Shown: positions 22,101 to 35,758, counted from the first letter of the stretch. The stretch: 64,000 nucleotides of DNA from Paracentrotus lividus (GCA_940671915.1 CALNVZ010000218.1:1717101-1781100); one strand, 5' to 3'. A program made the numbers and translations. Notes: generated from the sequence alone by a model not told the origin.

Positions 22101-23410
22101 TCAAATATTAAATAAACCTTTGAAAATTCTTAAGAAAGTTATTCAAAAACCTCCGGATCATACTTTCTGCAGAGGTGCAAACTAAAAGCAAATCGGTTCC
22201 GAACTTTCTTTTCTTATAATTTTGAAATTATCTGCCTACTTTTGTCTTTTATCAAAGTCTATAGTTAAAATAGTACCCTTTTGCCATAGCTAATTCCTTA
22301 AACCATATATAGAATCATTGGAATAGCATAAGCTCGGATAAAGAATAAAAGTCCTTTTTGTGGAAGGACATCCAGTCCTTTCATTCCACTTTCCTGACAG
22401 CGGTATCGGCATATTGACTGTCGCCGATGGCGGGCATATTGCGCATTGCTGTATACCAATTAAGTAATAGTTGGGTAAACCGAATCAAATGACACAAAAA
22501 GCGCCAGGCTGCTCAATAAAAGTTATTAGAAGTTCATCACCTCTGGGCTATTGTCAAATATCTGCCGTATCCCGTAATCTTGCCAGTGGGTGTACGAGGG
22601 AGTGGATATTACTGGACATCAACTCGAGATACACGGCAGGAAAAACACAATTAGATATTATTTGAAACATGCTACGTCATTCGGAAACAATAAGTTGAAA
22701 GATGTCACAATTTTCTCTGTTTTGCTATAAATGCAAGAATATGAGCGACTTATCTGTCAAATTATAACGGTATTAAAATCTGTGAAAGGCACCAAAGATA
22801 TATGTATTTCTTTGAATGAAAAAAAAAGAAGTTATATTGCTAAAATATGGCTAATTTATTTTTTTACAGTGATAGTAACTTTTTATTTTAAAGCACAGAG
22901 TTTAAAAAATGTTTATCATGTATATAATGAGCAACAGGGATAAATACAGAGAGTGAAAAAAAAGAGAGAAGAGATAATAGGAAAATGAGCGTCAGTGTGT
23001 TTTCAATGATAATTGCATATCGATTAAAAAAAGTATAAGACCTTCTTTGGAGACTATATAAAGTGTTTCTGATTTTAAGTTACATCGTGATAGGGAGGTG
23101 GAGATTGTTCGCGCTTAATTTAGCATCCCTTACGCCTCATCATACTCAATAACTGAGATATCTCTCACATGGCTGATGATCTGAGTGTGATATTACCCGC
23201 TCTGTAGCAATCACCCAGGGAAGTTGGAGGCGGAAGATAAAGCCCCATTTGTGGTTCCTTGGATGCGTTGGATGCTTCACCGTCTTCTTGGTAGTTTTGT
23301 TTATTTTCATCTTGATTTCTTTGATTCCAGCGTGTCGTTGTAGGACGTTATTAATAAACGCAAACACTTCCCTTCAAAATGTTACGGGCAGCATCGGAAA
23401 CGAGACGGAA
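22101..23410. other. No supported gene; GC-richer block at 22.37-22.68 kb
   Basis: The block at 22,370-22,680 is richer in GC and CG dinucleotides than its flanks and carries a 64-codon plus frame, but that frame starts at TTG and has no clear acceptor or donor. It may be a regulatory or conserved element. The remainder is AT-rich; 23,150-23,400 is another moderately GC-rich stretch without a credible frame. Confidence 0.35.
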
Positions 23411-23745
23411 GTCTCACCCTCATTATGTCATTCCATCACCTCTTTCATGTCCGTTTTCTCCTCTTCCCTTTTCCATCTCTTTCTTTTTGTTCTCCCCTTC
23501 TGCTTGTCTTTCTATCTCTCCCTCTGTCCCTCCCTCTTTCTCATTTTATCCCGTTACGTCTCGTCGCTTTACCGTCCTCTTTGCTCTCCTTTAGGTTTTG
23601 CTTTCTTCTTTTGTTTTGTCTTTCTCTATCTATTATTCCTCCCCACTCTCTCTCTCTCTTTCTATCTCTATATACGGTATATTGTGTGCGTGTCCTAGTG
23701 TGTGAGCGTGTGTGTGTGTGTTTGTTTGTGTGTAACTTCTAGGTA
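23411..23745. repeat. CT-rich low-complexity tract
   Basis: Pyrimidine-rich CTCTT/CCCTT sequence passing into a short GTGTGT run at about 23,690-23,730. Three overlapping open frames (S/F/L/P-rich) are read-through of this composition. Confidence 0.8.
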
Positions 23746-26700
23746 AGCCATCCTTTTTCCCTCTCATTTCATTTTTCTCTTGCTTTCTTTTCTCCGTGTT
23801 CTCTCAGACTCCTACCTCCCACTTTATTCACGTTACATATCAAATGAATTTCACTTCAATCATTTTTTATAGGAAATTACCTTTCAAATATGCACATAAT
23901 TCATTGATATATCAGACAGTAATAAATTGTTTGTTACCATTGACTGGTTACGCATTGCGCAACATAAAAAGCAAATATCAGCGTATCTCATAGGAATTTT
24001 TAAAGAATGTTTCACCAAGATTACTTGCAAATTGCCAATTTAATATGTTCCAGTTTTTGCCTTAAAGTTACTTAGGTTTAAAAAAAAATATCAAAGAACA
24101 CTGACATAGTTAATTTATTTTAAAATAAACTAAAAACACATTATTGTAAAATGTGAAAATGAAATATATTAATAAAACATATTTTTAAAATGACTTGATA
24201 CGAATTCCCATACAGCTCATCTAAATGCATAACACATATCAACCCATGTCTAGACTCTATATCATATCGAGACAATAATCTCTTTTTAAGACATCCTGCC
24301 AATTTATGATATTAGACATGGGGAGCATTGGGGAGCACTTATTATTTTACCAAATAATATGTATTTAAATAGTATCTATATTATTCAACATACCTTTGAA
24401 TGTCTACGGTACATTGCTCCCATAAAGAGAATCGTGTTTTTACCAATGGAGTTGAGCATTTTTAGATATGAAAATAGATATGAGAGAGGGATTGATATTC
24501 CTTCATTTGATAATCCTTAATGAAAAATATATCATTTTTTTCTTTCCTTGGGAGATTTTTACTTTACCGATAATTGCAGGTAGGTGGGATTCTTAATTTT
24601 TCTTTCACTTTTTTTCATATACATTCTAATTCATATCCCATTCTGTTTTTAATTCGTTTAAGTCATATGCATGGCATAGAAGCCTTTCTTCATTTTGCAT
24701 AACAAAATCATGATTTCATATACGTTTCTTATGTGTTTATACTTTAATACAAAAGAACTTATAATCCGAAGAAAACTTTTTTCTTTACATACTGTGCCTT
24801 TATATATACATGTATGTATATACCTCTGTGCCTTCGCAAGAAACGGTGGAAACAGTGTTGATAATTAGCCTTGACCATTGCAACAAGTCCACTAGAGGAA
24901 AGACATGAAAGAAACATACACGTGTAATATCCTTCACCCTGAAGGCTTAAGACCTTTTCAATGGTATCCTTTAAACTTTTAACATCTATCAGCTTTCTGA
25001 ATGAAATCCCTTGATAATACAAATTAAGGATTTTATGCAATATTAAAGGTTTGGTATTGCACTACAACTTCATTAAGGCGCCTCTTCATCATAGATACGA
25101 TACATGTCATCTAAACAGAAAAAGTTTCAATTTCCCCGGAGACCCTGTAACAATAGTCACTTTTGATAACATTATTACATTATTTGGATGTATGAATTGA
25201 TTCTCGCCTCAGGTATGAAGAAAATAATGAATCAGTTCAAGTATCATCATGGCATTTTCATTTAATTTTGTGTAAATAATCTTCTACAGTACCCAATAAA
25301 AGTATATTACAATGTGGTATATTACCCAGAGTCGACGATAGAAAAAAAAAAGTTCATATAGACAGTCCGACAATACAGGTGTAAGCATTTATTCTTTCAT
25401 CTAATTCTGCATCATGTATACAACTGAAAGTGTGTTAGAGTCACACGAAGAGCTTACATCAGAAAGGTAATAAATCCACTTTTGGTGAAAATCCAGTTAT
25501 TGATATCACATTATTTTGTAGATAACTGTCTTCGGACAAAAGTTGTTTTACAAGTAATCGCGGTGAGCGCAGTGGACTTTCTAAAATCACTTTTCTATAG
25601 ATGAGTTTACAAAAATATAGTGAACAAATTATTTTTCTCAGAATTTACAAAGAAGGACGAAGTGCCTTTTGGAACTAAGCTTTACATCTAAATCTAATTT
25701 GACATTTCAAACTCGTCTCTACACATGTGATCATTCTACTAATTCATTATAAATTGTCTTTCTGAATCGCTCTTTTAACCTTGGCGTTCTAAATGCATTC
25801 AGTAACACGTCTCCTGTGCTCTGGCGGCGACCAAGTTGACTAATGTCCTTTGAACAGGCGTTAAGCGATCATTTAAAGCCGTAAAATTTAGCCGACATCT
25901 CTAAATGTACCCCATTAGGAAAATGGATAAGGAAAACCCCCATGTGCTTTGTAAGATTAACATGCGTAGTAACGCTAATGCCATTCCAGGGGTGTCATTT
26001 GAGTTATTAGTATCAATCTTTTGTTGAATGTCTGACCGGGAATCATGTGCATATTTTGGTTGTAATTACTCTAGACTACATCTAATTACATCCTTAATGG
26101 CTGGTATTAAACCGAATATAACTACGAGCTAAGCAGACTCAATAGTATATTAACAAAACGGTTAATATACGCATCAATGGAAGGATATTACCGACTATAG
26201 CTTCTGCGTCGGATCAGCGAAGCCAATGTACATGCGGTCAAGGTGATATTTCAGTCATGGCTTGGTATGAAAGTTCGAAAGAATGATGGTATTATATCCT
26301 TATCGTTGATAACCTGGATAAAGGATGTGTGTAAGTTTAGTATTGAATATTCATAATATTCAAAGTAATAAAACGAATGATAAACTAAGTGAAACAGAAA
26401 TGGACAAGAGAATTTAGGCAGCAAACCAAAAGGTAAGCCCTAGGTCTGCTGCGGGGGGACCGCTGCGGAAGGACCACTTTCCGGAATTACCGGACCCCTC
26501 TTTTCTTCCGTAGACATACAGCAGGAGATAAGTACACGAGGTATATAGTCACGCATAACCTTTTTGTATAGGACCTAGAAAAAAATAATGCATGGGGAGA
26601 GAAAGAGGGAGAGATATAGAGGGCGAGAGAGGGCGGCTTGATTAAAAATGGTAAATACTCCATCACAAAATTAATTTAATAATTAGAAATCTAAGGCAAA

Positions 26701-27486
26701 ACAGAAAATAAAACCGAAAACGAATCACAAACCCATTTTGTTGTAGAAAAAACTCATTGAATACAGTCCGTTGAATAAGACAATACGGATACATAGAGTC
26801 AAAAGGCACTCTTGGACAAATTGGGTGGGGTGTGAATTAGGTCTCAGAATTGTGGCTTTTCTCATTATCAACCTGCCTTAAAAGTAGGAACTATATACAA
26901 TGTACTATCGCTATCACATTAATATTTGTTAGAAGAGGAACTGAGATTTGCACATCAATGAGAGGCAGCCTTGCATGGCCCCTGTCCAAATACCACCGTT
27001 GTCAATCACCACACCTTTGCAACGTAGGTACCACTTGGAGATAATTGAACAAAGCTAATGTTGTAACGTTAACCCCTTCGCTCCTGATTTCTCGTTCAAC
27101 CATACGCTTGGCATATAATAAAATCTGATCCGGTAGGCGATGGGTTGAGGAGGTTTGAAGTGGGGCAGAGTGATTTCACAAAGTAGCCTCGGGAGTTGTG
27201 AAGGCAGTGATAGCACATCTAAATATCAATAAACAAACACTTTGTTTTTAGCAAAGAACGGGGGTTGGTAAATAAGTCATCTCGCCACGCGATGCATTCT
27301 CCCAATATTTGATTGATCGATCCATGAAATGATTTATGGTTCTTTATATCATACGAGGAAATGTCCCAGAAAATTTTAACAGCGTACTTTTTCCAAGAGG
27401 AAATGCCCATAGAGGATAACAATGTTAATTGCATATATTAAACATCGCTGATATTTATCAATATTCTGTTTACTTAGACCGATAAT

Positions 27487-27489
<3 letters not shown>
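23746..27489. other. Long stretch without a gene
   Basis: AT-rich, with a less AT-rich core at about 25,790-26,240. That core contains homeodomain-type TAATTA cores (GTAATTACT near 26,065 and CTAATTACA near 26,085), CCTTTGAACA (TCF/LEF-like) near 25,850, and perfect hairpins GTATATTAAC/GTTAATATAC (26,145-26,170) and TTGAATATT/AATATTCAA (26,343-26,363). Another GC-rich patch lies at 26,440-26,510. I see no exon with both splice sites. Confidence 0.4.

Positions 27490-27526
<37 letters not shown>
27490..27526. repeat. Poly-A, 37 nt
   Basis: Uninterrupted A run. It follows no recognisable retroposon body; the K-rich and F-rich frames here are artefacts of it. Confidence 0.95.
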
Positions 27527-27528
<2 letters not shown>

Positions 27529-28698
27529 GAGTGTAGGAAGGGAAAAGGATAGAAGTTCACTCACTGCATGTACTCTAATATTAGGCAGCGAGATCCCGCG
27601 CACTATTCTAAACATAAACTGTGAAAATGTGTATTTAAATTCGAATCATCAAATATCCCTTAAAAACGAGTGAATGCAGGCCAATGAAATCCTCTTTAAA
27701 TCCCATTTAAACCTAAATTATGCATGATAAACTATAAACATGATTGACACCAGCAATCATGTTAAAAGTAAAGTCATGTTGAAATTTGGAGTGATGATTT
27801 GAATTTTGTGTTTAGGAATGATTATGTCAGATGTTGAAAAAATGTATACAATTTTTGAAAAAAGCAATTATAGACATGATAGATATTATTGCATTACACT
27901 ATATCCTTTATAAAAAAAATCATAGCATTTTTTATGTTTCCTTGATACTTTTGGCTTTATGACCACTATATTAACTTTTGGACTACAGTGTTATTATGCA
28001 CGATATGTATTTTTACTCCGATAAAACTTAATTTAAATCTTCAAAAAAATGCATGACCCTTTTCAGGAGATTTGGTATTCATAACACAAAACAAGAAAGG
28101 GCTATTTGAACCAAACCTTTGAAATAATATACAGTTTAATACCTTGTGACTATTTCCCCCAAAACACGTTTACGTTTGTATTTATGTCACCTAACACGAA
28201 TGTTTACACGTGGGAATGGTGAATCCACACCGAAATCTGCTTTGCTGACCCCATACTCATGCATTTGCTCAAAGTGATGATTGGAGTGGTGTGATCATAA
28301 TTGCTTGGATATCCTTTCTCAAAACCGAACTTGTAGCTTCCTTCAATCTCCATGCTCACATGTAGACCTCCTCAGAGCAAAGATGATTTATTCATTGAAA
28401 ATCGACATCTTAGATTAAGAAAAGAATTTTGTTCCACCTTGGAGGTTCTTTCTTCCATGACTCGACTCGAGTAGAATTAAATACTTCACGAAAACATCTA
28501 GGAAAATGGCCAAGTGTTTGTGAATGAACTCTTTAAGACGCTTAAATGCAAGACAATTACTTTCTACCTCATGAATATAAAAATGAGCAGTTAATATATT
28601 TCTATTTTTCTTCTTGATTTTTCTTCCTTCGGTATGCGAGGATCAGCGGCTTCCCACAGGTTGACTGTCGAGCTATGAGAGTTTGTTTATACGTACAT
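27527..28698. other. No gene seen
   Basis: Mostly AT-rich unique sequence with no gene or element recognised. Confidence 0.45.
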
Positions 28699-28831
28699 CA
28701 GGCGCGGATCCAAGAAAATCGAAATGAATGCATTTCAGGGGCCCAATTGTAGGGGGACAAAAGTGGCCCTATTATGTTTACCCATGGGCCCGGTAAGTTC
28801 ATTGTGTGACTCCGGTCTGCGTCCGCTACTG
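28699..28831. mobile_element. 133-bp MITE with CAG-type ends, GTACAT flanks
   Basis: The left end CAGGCGCGGATCCAAGA and the complement of the right end, CAGTAGCGGACGCAGACC, match at most positions and resemble the ends of the element at 20,337-20,503. GTACAT lies directly outside on the left (28,693-28,698) and at the right junction (28,831-28,836), a possible target duplication that overlaps the terminal G. It is non-autonomous and appears related to the 20.3-kb copy. Confidence 0.5.
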
Positions 28832-30078
28832 TACATGGTGGACTTTTAGGATGTAACGAAGGCAGTGGGTAGTTATAATGGTGGGCATTTTGATGGGTGT
28901 TGTCAAGAAAGGAAATGTCTTTCAGATTGTGCTTAAATCAAATAACTAATTAGAACATATAATTCATTCTCAGGTCAATTTGTTTCTTATAAATTTTCTT
29001 GACAATATAATTATTTTTTTCCGCGCTGAAATCAAACCACAATATAAGATTTACAAAAAAAACATCTTGTGAAACTTTTCAGGATTTCAAAAATATGCTT
29101 CATAAAGTAGATTTATATTATTGACAGTATATTTTTAAAGATTGCCTTTTTTTCACAATGTAAAGAGCGTTGTTCTCAATATGAAGGGCATTTTGATAAT
29201 GTAAACCATCGATGATTTAAAAGCAAAATATAAATCTCTCAGATAAGTGGTATCAGTTCATTTGCATACGCTCTTAGTGCGCGTGGGTGGATGGGTAAAG
29301 TACAAAGCCATTGACAATAATTCTGAAATAATAGAAGACGAAAGAAGAAAAAAAAAAGCCATAATATACCTAAATCTGAAGATCAACGCAGAGATGTATA
29401 ATCACTGCCTTCAGAGGTCACCCTTTTCCGGATCGATAGACTTTTAGAAGAAGAAAACAACAAGCCTGATTGTCGCTCAATATTAGTCTGTATGTTTATT
29501 GGTAGAAGATACCATCTCATCCACTGCGACTTAAAGACACTGATTGTCACGTCAATGTCATTTACATATTACGTCACACCAAACCATCACATACGTCATT
29601 ATCTGGTTTTTCCCGATAGCCGATACAATATGAATTATAACATATTCAAGATTAGCGTCATCCCTCAACGAACTAGTTTACCATTGATTGAAATTCCTAT
29701 TCCAAGGTAAACGAATCTCAGAATGGGAGAGGTAGAAGAATGACTCAGCTCTGATAGAAAGGGCAAACTCTAGAAATGTATCAATGGTAATGACTTCTGG
29801 CCAATCAGATTTTTAGAAGTCAAAATATCAAGTACTTAGGTTTACCTGTGGATGGATGACAGTTTTAATTATTCGTCAGATATTTTTGGGCAACAAGTTA
29901 CGTCTCTAATATATTTAAATATTTTGATAAACATAAAAATCTTTTCGAATAAGCCTCCATCTCCAGCTTTAAACTATCACAAACGCGTCAAAATAATATT
30001 AACGCGTCACAAAAGGCCTCAAGACTTTTCAACAAAGTTAGAGGGTCTTGATTTGTAGTTTACCTTTTTTTCCGCTTA
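28832..30078. other. No gene seen; CGTCA cluster at 29.55 kb
   Basis: AT-rich spacer. It holds three CGTCA half-sites spaced 22 bp apart, listed next, and two ACGCGTCA octamers at about 29,983 and 30,002. No supported coding sequence. Confidence 0.4.
29549..29599 (+). promoter_or_regulatory. Three CGTCA half-sites at exact 22-bp spacing
   Basis: ACGTCA occurs with its C at 29,550, 29,572 and 29,594, all in the same orientation and separated by exactly 22 bp, close to two helical turns. CGTCA is the CREB/ATF half-site. The intervening sequence is not otherwise repeated, so this is not a simple tandem repeat. Function is inferred only. Confidence 0.25.
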
Positions 30079-30311
30079 TGCTACAGTCACACAGACACTT
30101 ACGTATATATACGTTCGTGTTGTTTAAATCTTATTTCATCTTCTATTCTATCATTTCTTAGGTATTTCTTTGTTTTACTGGATGAACGAAATTATCAATA
30201 TTTCCACTGCTGACTATGACGGGTAGGCATCCGTGGGGATCCGCAGAAAAGAAAACAATTTTTGGACGCAACCGGACGTAACTCAACGTAAGTGTCTGTG
30301 TGACTGTAGCA
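30079..30311. mobile_element. 233-bp MITE, perfect 26-bp inverted ends, TTA duplication
   Basis: TGCTACAGTCACACAGACAC and TTACGT at 30,079-30,104 are exactly inverted at 30,286-30,311. TTA flanks both sides (30,076-30,078 and 30,312-30,314). A 3-bp TTA/TWA duplication is the signature of PIF/Harbinger transposition. There is no coding capacity. The perfect ends suggest recent insertion. Confidence 0.82.
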
Positions 30312-30492
30312 TTAGTCACGGACACCTATTTTTTGTAATGCATTCATTAGAAAAAATATTAGCCATTTATATAAAACCACTTGCGTAGACAGGAATAAAT
30401 TTCATTTGTTAGTGGAGGGGATGATAATTTATGTACAAGTTTAATGAACTGAACACTAATATTATTATCTTCTTATTATTAGTTTTACAACT

Positions 30493-30530
<38 letters not shown>

Positions 30531-31400
30531 TATCACCATTCTTCTTATTAGTATCATTATTATATTATTATCATCATTATCATTGCTATTATTATCATTA
30601 TTATAATTTTTGTCATATTTCTTTTTCTTACAAACATGTAATTCCCTTATCTGAATTAATACCCTAATCACGTAGAAGTGCATTAAAATCACAAACATGA
30701 CAATGGGGTTTAATGGATTTGACCGCAGGCAACCACAATGCAAAATCTCTATCAAATACTAATTACTACGAAAATTGCTTCTGTTAAAAGAAAAATCTTA
30801 CTCCACAAAGATATTCTCTTTTGTTCAATATTAACACTTTGAGTGTGTCCAAAGTTCGTTGGCAATTTTGTGAAATCCCTCGGTCGGGCATTATTTTTAG
30901 TAGATTTGATATGGCGGAAATGTTGAAAGGAATGAAAATTTTGTCTCAACCGGAGGCTATTTCTTTAGCAAAGCCCGAAAATGTGAAACAAATTGCTTCC
31001 TACCGTAACATCAAAGAGTATCGCACTTTGCCTAGTCGAAAATTACATGGTTAATCCATAGTTACATCATAAATTTTTTGGGTATGAGAGACAGAAAGAG
31101 AGAGAGAATGATTTCTACACCTCGGGAGGTGGATATAGAGCTATGGGTTTCGACAACTTAACTAGATTCTTTTACTGATAAAACAAAATGTACCAAAAAT
31201 ATCCATACTCATACGTTATATTTTTAATGAGTCAAATATTACTTGCAGCGCTGAATGTTATGATGTAATATGTGTTGGATTATTACCACGGATAATGAGA
31301 TTAATTAATTAATCAGATAATTTGGAAAATCAACCTTTTTCTTAGAATAATTCGTAACGTGAAACTTGATTAATTCGAATAAGGAAAAAAAAAAATTCAT

Positions 31401-31431
<31 letters not shown>

Positions 31432-34400
31432 TTTTTTGTTGTTGGCCAGATAGAGTTTTTATGAATGAAGTAGAATTATAGCCACAATAACTTAATAGTT
31501 GTTCTACAAGAATTATTAGGAGAAATTAATATGAGCAAATTATACTGGTGTAACATAATTGTATTAGGTACAGATTTGTTTTTCGTTTTGTATTACTTTT
31601 TTTAATTTAAAGGATCCAATGTATCATTAACATTAAATATGAAAATTATACGTGTATTTAAAAATTGACCCATCTCTTTATTAGAATTTCAAATAAGCAC
31701 GCATCATATCAACCGTCCGCATACCGATATGGTACATGCAGTGTGCATCTAATGCATTGCAAAGTCGTGTCACCTTTTCATACACCTACTATTTTATAAT
31801 AGCCTTTTCAAAGATAATCCATTGACATTACAAGGTATTTTCATGGATTAGGGAAAGAGTCAAATGAACTATATTGAGACATTCACCTGACAGATAAGAT
31901 TTTTTTTAAAGACATTAAATACTTTAATTTAAACACAGACGGCAGATATTTCTATAAAATATATTTCCTCTTTTAAGGATTTCCGGCGCAGCCAAATCCT
32001 TTTATTTCTGTAATGTTAATCAAAGGAAAGTTCTCACTTAAAAGATTATGTGCATTAAATAGATGCATGATGTTGATGTTATTGGATTTGTTTTAATAGT
32101 GCATCTCATTCTGTTTTCTTGGAAAGGACGTAACCAATGGGTTTTCCCTCTTTTTCTTTTATCTATTACTGCCCTGATAAACTCCTTTCAAGTCACTAAA
32201 TAATTAAAAATTTATCTAAACTGTTTAAACGAGTTGGCAAAAAAAAAAAAAAAAAAAAATCGGGAGGACGTTGACAACTTAAAATAAGTGGGACCTGTCT
32301 TCCTGTCTGTCAATGCCTACACAATACAATATTATTAATCCTTGTACAATCTATGTGGATTTTGAATGTAAATTCTTAGAAAGGTACGAATATGCTCCCT
32401 TCAATTATTAAATCGTTATGTTTGCTTTATTCCAAGCAAGGTCAAACATGATATGAAGTGTTAATTGACGTGATACAAAGTGATGCTAATGGATTTTTGA
32501 ACAAAATCAAGTACCTAATCTTAAACACATAGGCACTTTTGCCTGCTCAGCTCCTTTGCAAACCCTGTACACATAATGCTTTAATAATAAAGAAAATTAA
32601 ATAATAATAGGAAAGAGACGCATACAGTAGATGGTCCCCAATTTGATAATAATCACAAAGCACACATCAGAAATCTACCGATCGGGAGAGAAAACCCCAC
32701 ATAGTCCCACGCACTGACATTTATGATGTTTTCACTGGTAGTGTGTAAAATAATGATCACACTTCAATCAAAGCGCACTTGATTGCTATTTAGCTACCTC
32801 TTGAGATTTGAAAGACATGTCACCTTGCTACTGTCTTTCCTCTCTTAGGCGTCCGTTTCACTAAGCAGTATTAATATTTTACATCAATGTCACGTTGTGT
32901 TCCATCATTCAATCTTTAGTTAGCCGCTTACACCTAAAATAATCGCACCGTGTAAACGTTGCCACTTGACTCCTATGAAAAAAGACAACATTATGTCATA
33001 ACCACTAACGTATTTAACTACTTAACCATTGTCATTTTATTAATATCCCAGATCATAAAAAAAGAAAGAGGAGCATCGTTGTAGTTATCATTCATCTTTC
33101 GTTTTCTGTCATTCCTGTATGAAAGGCAGACGAAATTTGAATGATATTTCTTTTAATCGAAGTTAATTCTTATAATGAACAAATAACGTCTTAAACAATA
33201 GTGGTAGCCACTATGAAGCTTTAATGACAAATAGAACATTGTAAGTTTTAAGATGTTAATTTTTGTTTGACCCTTTGTCATGTTTGTGAAACTAAATTAT
33301 TTTAATGATACATGTAGGCCTACATATACATGTAGTATCTTCCAAAAATATTTAACTCATGAATGTTCAAAGGATAATCTGATGAATGTATAAGTCGTGG
33401 GTTCAATAACATTATGTGTCTGACTGAGAGGAGTGTATTTCGGCTCTTGATTCAGAAACTTAGCTGAAAAAAACATAAGTGACTGCGGTTTTTTGAAAAG
33501 TACTCTTTACCTCACATCACCTGGAGTAGTTTATCGATATGTACCAATGAAATAGAACCTCGGTATTTGAGGGGAAACGTCGGAAAGTACAGATGCTTGC
33601 TATTTTCACCAGGATACCAATGTAGTGGAATCGAACATTGGCCTGGAGTGAAGAGACAATTTGGTTAATTTAAGAACGAATCAAAACATCCACGTCAGAA
33701 AGTCGCACCTTTATAGAATGGAACTTCAATGACTCCTTCGAACTGGCAGACATATTGAGGAAGTTGTAAACATGAGAAATATTTGATTCCATTCACTTTT
33801 AGATGAAAGGCTTCACATCATTGCATGCTTCGTTATTTGTAAATGAGCAGCTACCTGTCGGATAGGTGTGTGTTTTATTGTGCGTGACATTGTTTTGTGA
33901 GTGTGGGTTTCGGCGTAAGTGTGTGGGTTGCCATTAAGTGTGTGCTGAGAAGCATGCGTTTTTGTGCGCAGTGTGGGTGAGGGCGTGAGGGTGTGTTTGG
34001 GTTGAATGATGTGTGTGTGTGTGTGTGTGTGTGTAGGGCTAGCTGGAAGTGCGCGTAAAGGTGTCTTAATTCATTAACGCAAGATGTGTGCCCTTGGTAC
34101 TAACCACTGACCCGTATAACGATTACACACTCCATTGCATCAAAAATCTAAATGCAATCACTTTACTGAGAAGTATGACAAATCAATTTTCCCGTTATAC
34201 TTTATGCAAAGACACTTTTGGTCTTATCTACTTCCGATATTCCCAATAAAAAATATAGCGTTAATTTCATAATCATGATTCAGGACGTCTTCTTTTTATT
34301 CATCGAACCTTCTTTCTCCTCATCGAAAATTCATCCTCAAACCGTGAAAGTTGCCTTCTAATTAACATTTTAGAAGAATTCTCACTAAAAGAGATTTGCA

Positions 34401-35733
34401 AATTAGGTATATCTGCCTAAATACCGTACATATATTGTTCTCAATTTCAATTTAGTTTATCATGAATAGCTTTCTTTAGATGAAAAATGTTTTCAAATTA
34501 AACTTTATTTTTTTCAAGGGATGATAATTACACATGATAAAAGGAATGCATTTTTATGTTGTAAAATAAAAGAATAGTACCTAGTTGTTATGACGGTATA
34601 ATTTTGTTCTTTTTCGAAACTTTTCAGGACTTTAATTAGAAATCACTCACGTACAAACATGGCAAAAACGGTAAATCGAAATGAATTTCTACGTATACAA
34701 AAGAGGTCAAATACGAAAGGCTTACTCAGAGACCTATATCAAGTCTTTAAAGTTTTTGATTTATTTATTGGTGTGGTCGGTTTGAAAACGATAGATATTG
34801 ACCCGACTGCACGTTGGTTCATCTAATTTTTATGTCATCTAATTGAAAAAAAGCTGAGGTAAAAGTATAAATATTTAATGAGATGCGCCGGACGTTCTAT
34901 TTCTTTAATCATCCCTTATTATCACGTGCATCAATTCATGTATAACAAATAATAAAGCCCTACCCTATTGTGTGGGGTGATAAAAAATAAAAATGAATAA
35001 TGAATGATGATTACAACATAACAAGAACACTTATGTAGAGAGAAAACTAGTTTAGTATGTGACATGAACAGAGCATGGCCTAGAAAGTGCGACTGATCAT
35101 AAAATTTATCAACCTGTGCAAAAAATGTTGGAATATAATTTTAGGTCAAAATTAAGAATTGAAACAATTCAGTTAATTATTTTTAGTCTTTGAAATTAAG
35201 GGATATTCATAATGAAATAATAATTTCGATTAAACAAATTTAACAAAAACTAACCTTTTTCAAATTTCGTATTAATTAACCCTATTTTATTTTCAGATAA
35301 CCGAACTTTAAACTATTGCATTGAATGTTCTGATAAAATTTGTTTTTCAAAAAAAAAAATATACAAAATACAAAATGGTCGTACATTCGGAACAACGAAC
35401 AGTACTTATCAATCATGAAATGCTGGATTCATTAAAAGAAATCGAACTTTAAATTATGTTGGCTATAGTCATAATAATTTGACAAAAATATAAACTAAAA
35501 GACATAAACTAATATCGCTACGTTGCGTCATTACTCAATGTAACGAAGAAATTAGTTGAACTTGTATAAAACTTTCATCAAATGTTTATACATTATTTTT
35601 ATTGCATCATCAAGAACATGACAAATCATTAAAAACATTATTGCTCTTCACGCAGCGACAATAGAATCTAAACAACACTGAAGGAAAAATTGCATGTTGC
35701 TCGTCGTAAACTACTTTCTTAAAAGCACGTCAT
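30312..35733. other. Long stretch without a supported gene; microsatellites
   Basis: Contains an ATC microsatellite (about 30,492-30,530), an ATTT tetranucleotide run (about 31,397-31,435), a poly-A (32,239-32,259) and a GT run (34,010-34,034). An ATG at 30,911 with G at -3 and G at +4 opens 47 codons, but I see no splice sites or homology. The rest is AT-rich unique sequence up to the gap. Confidence 0.45.
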
Positions 35734-35758
35734 NNNNNNNNNNNNNNNNNNNNNNNNN
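35734..35758. other. Assembly gap, 25 N
   Basis: Exactly 25 undetermined bases. A fixed round length means a placeholder, not a measured gap; some long-read gap-filling tools write 25 N when fill sequence extends from both sides but fails to join. It lies 1.6 kb left of the duplicated region. Confidence 1.

Noticed and set aside
22471-22665. 64-codon plus frame in a GC-richer block
   Set aside because: It starts at TTG, the upstream AG has no pyrimidine tract and no GT donor ends it; more likely non-coding conserved sequence.
23249-23742. Three overlapping plus frames, S/F/L/P-rich, up to 149 codons
   Set aside because: Pyrimidine-rich low-complexity sequence opens all three frames at once; no domain or codon pattern.
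24759-25040. 93-codon minus frame with ordinary-looking composition
   Set aside because: It starts at TTG with no ATG in the first 40 codons, and the possible donor sites are weak.
27490-27526. Poly-A tracts (4,983, 27,490, 32,239) as tails of processed pseudogenes
   Set aside because: No open or decayed reading frame or target duplication could be seen next to them.
30911-31054. 47-codon ATG frame in good start context
   Set aside because: No promoter, splice site or recognisable similarity; frames of this length are expected by chance. Mentioned in the spacer entry.
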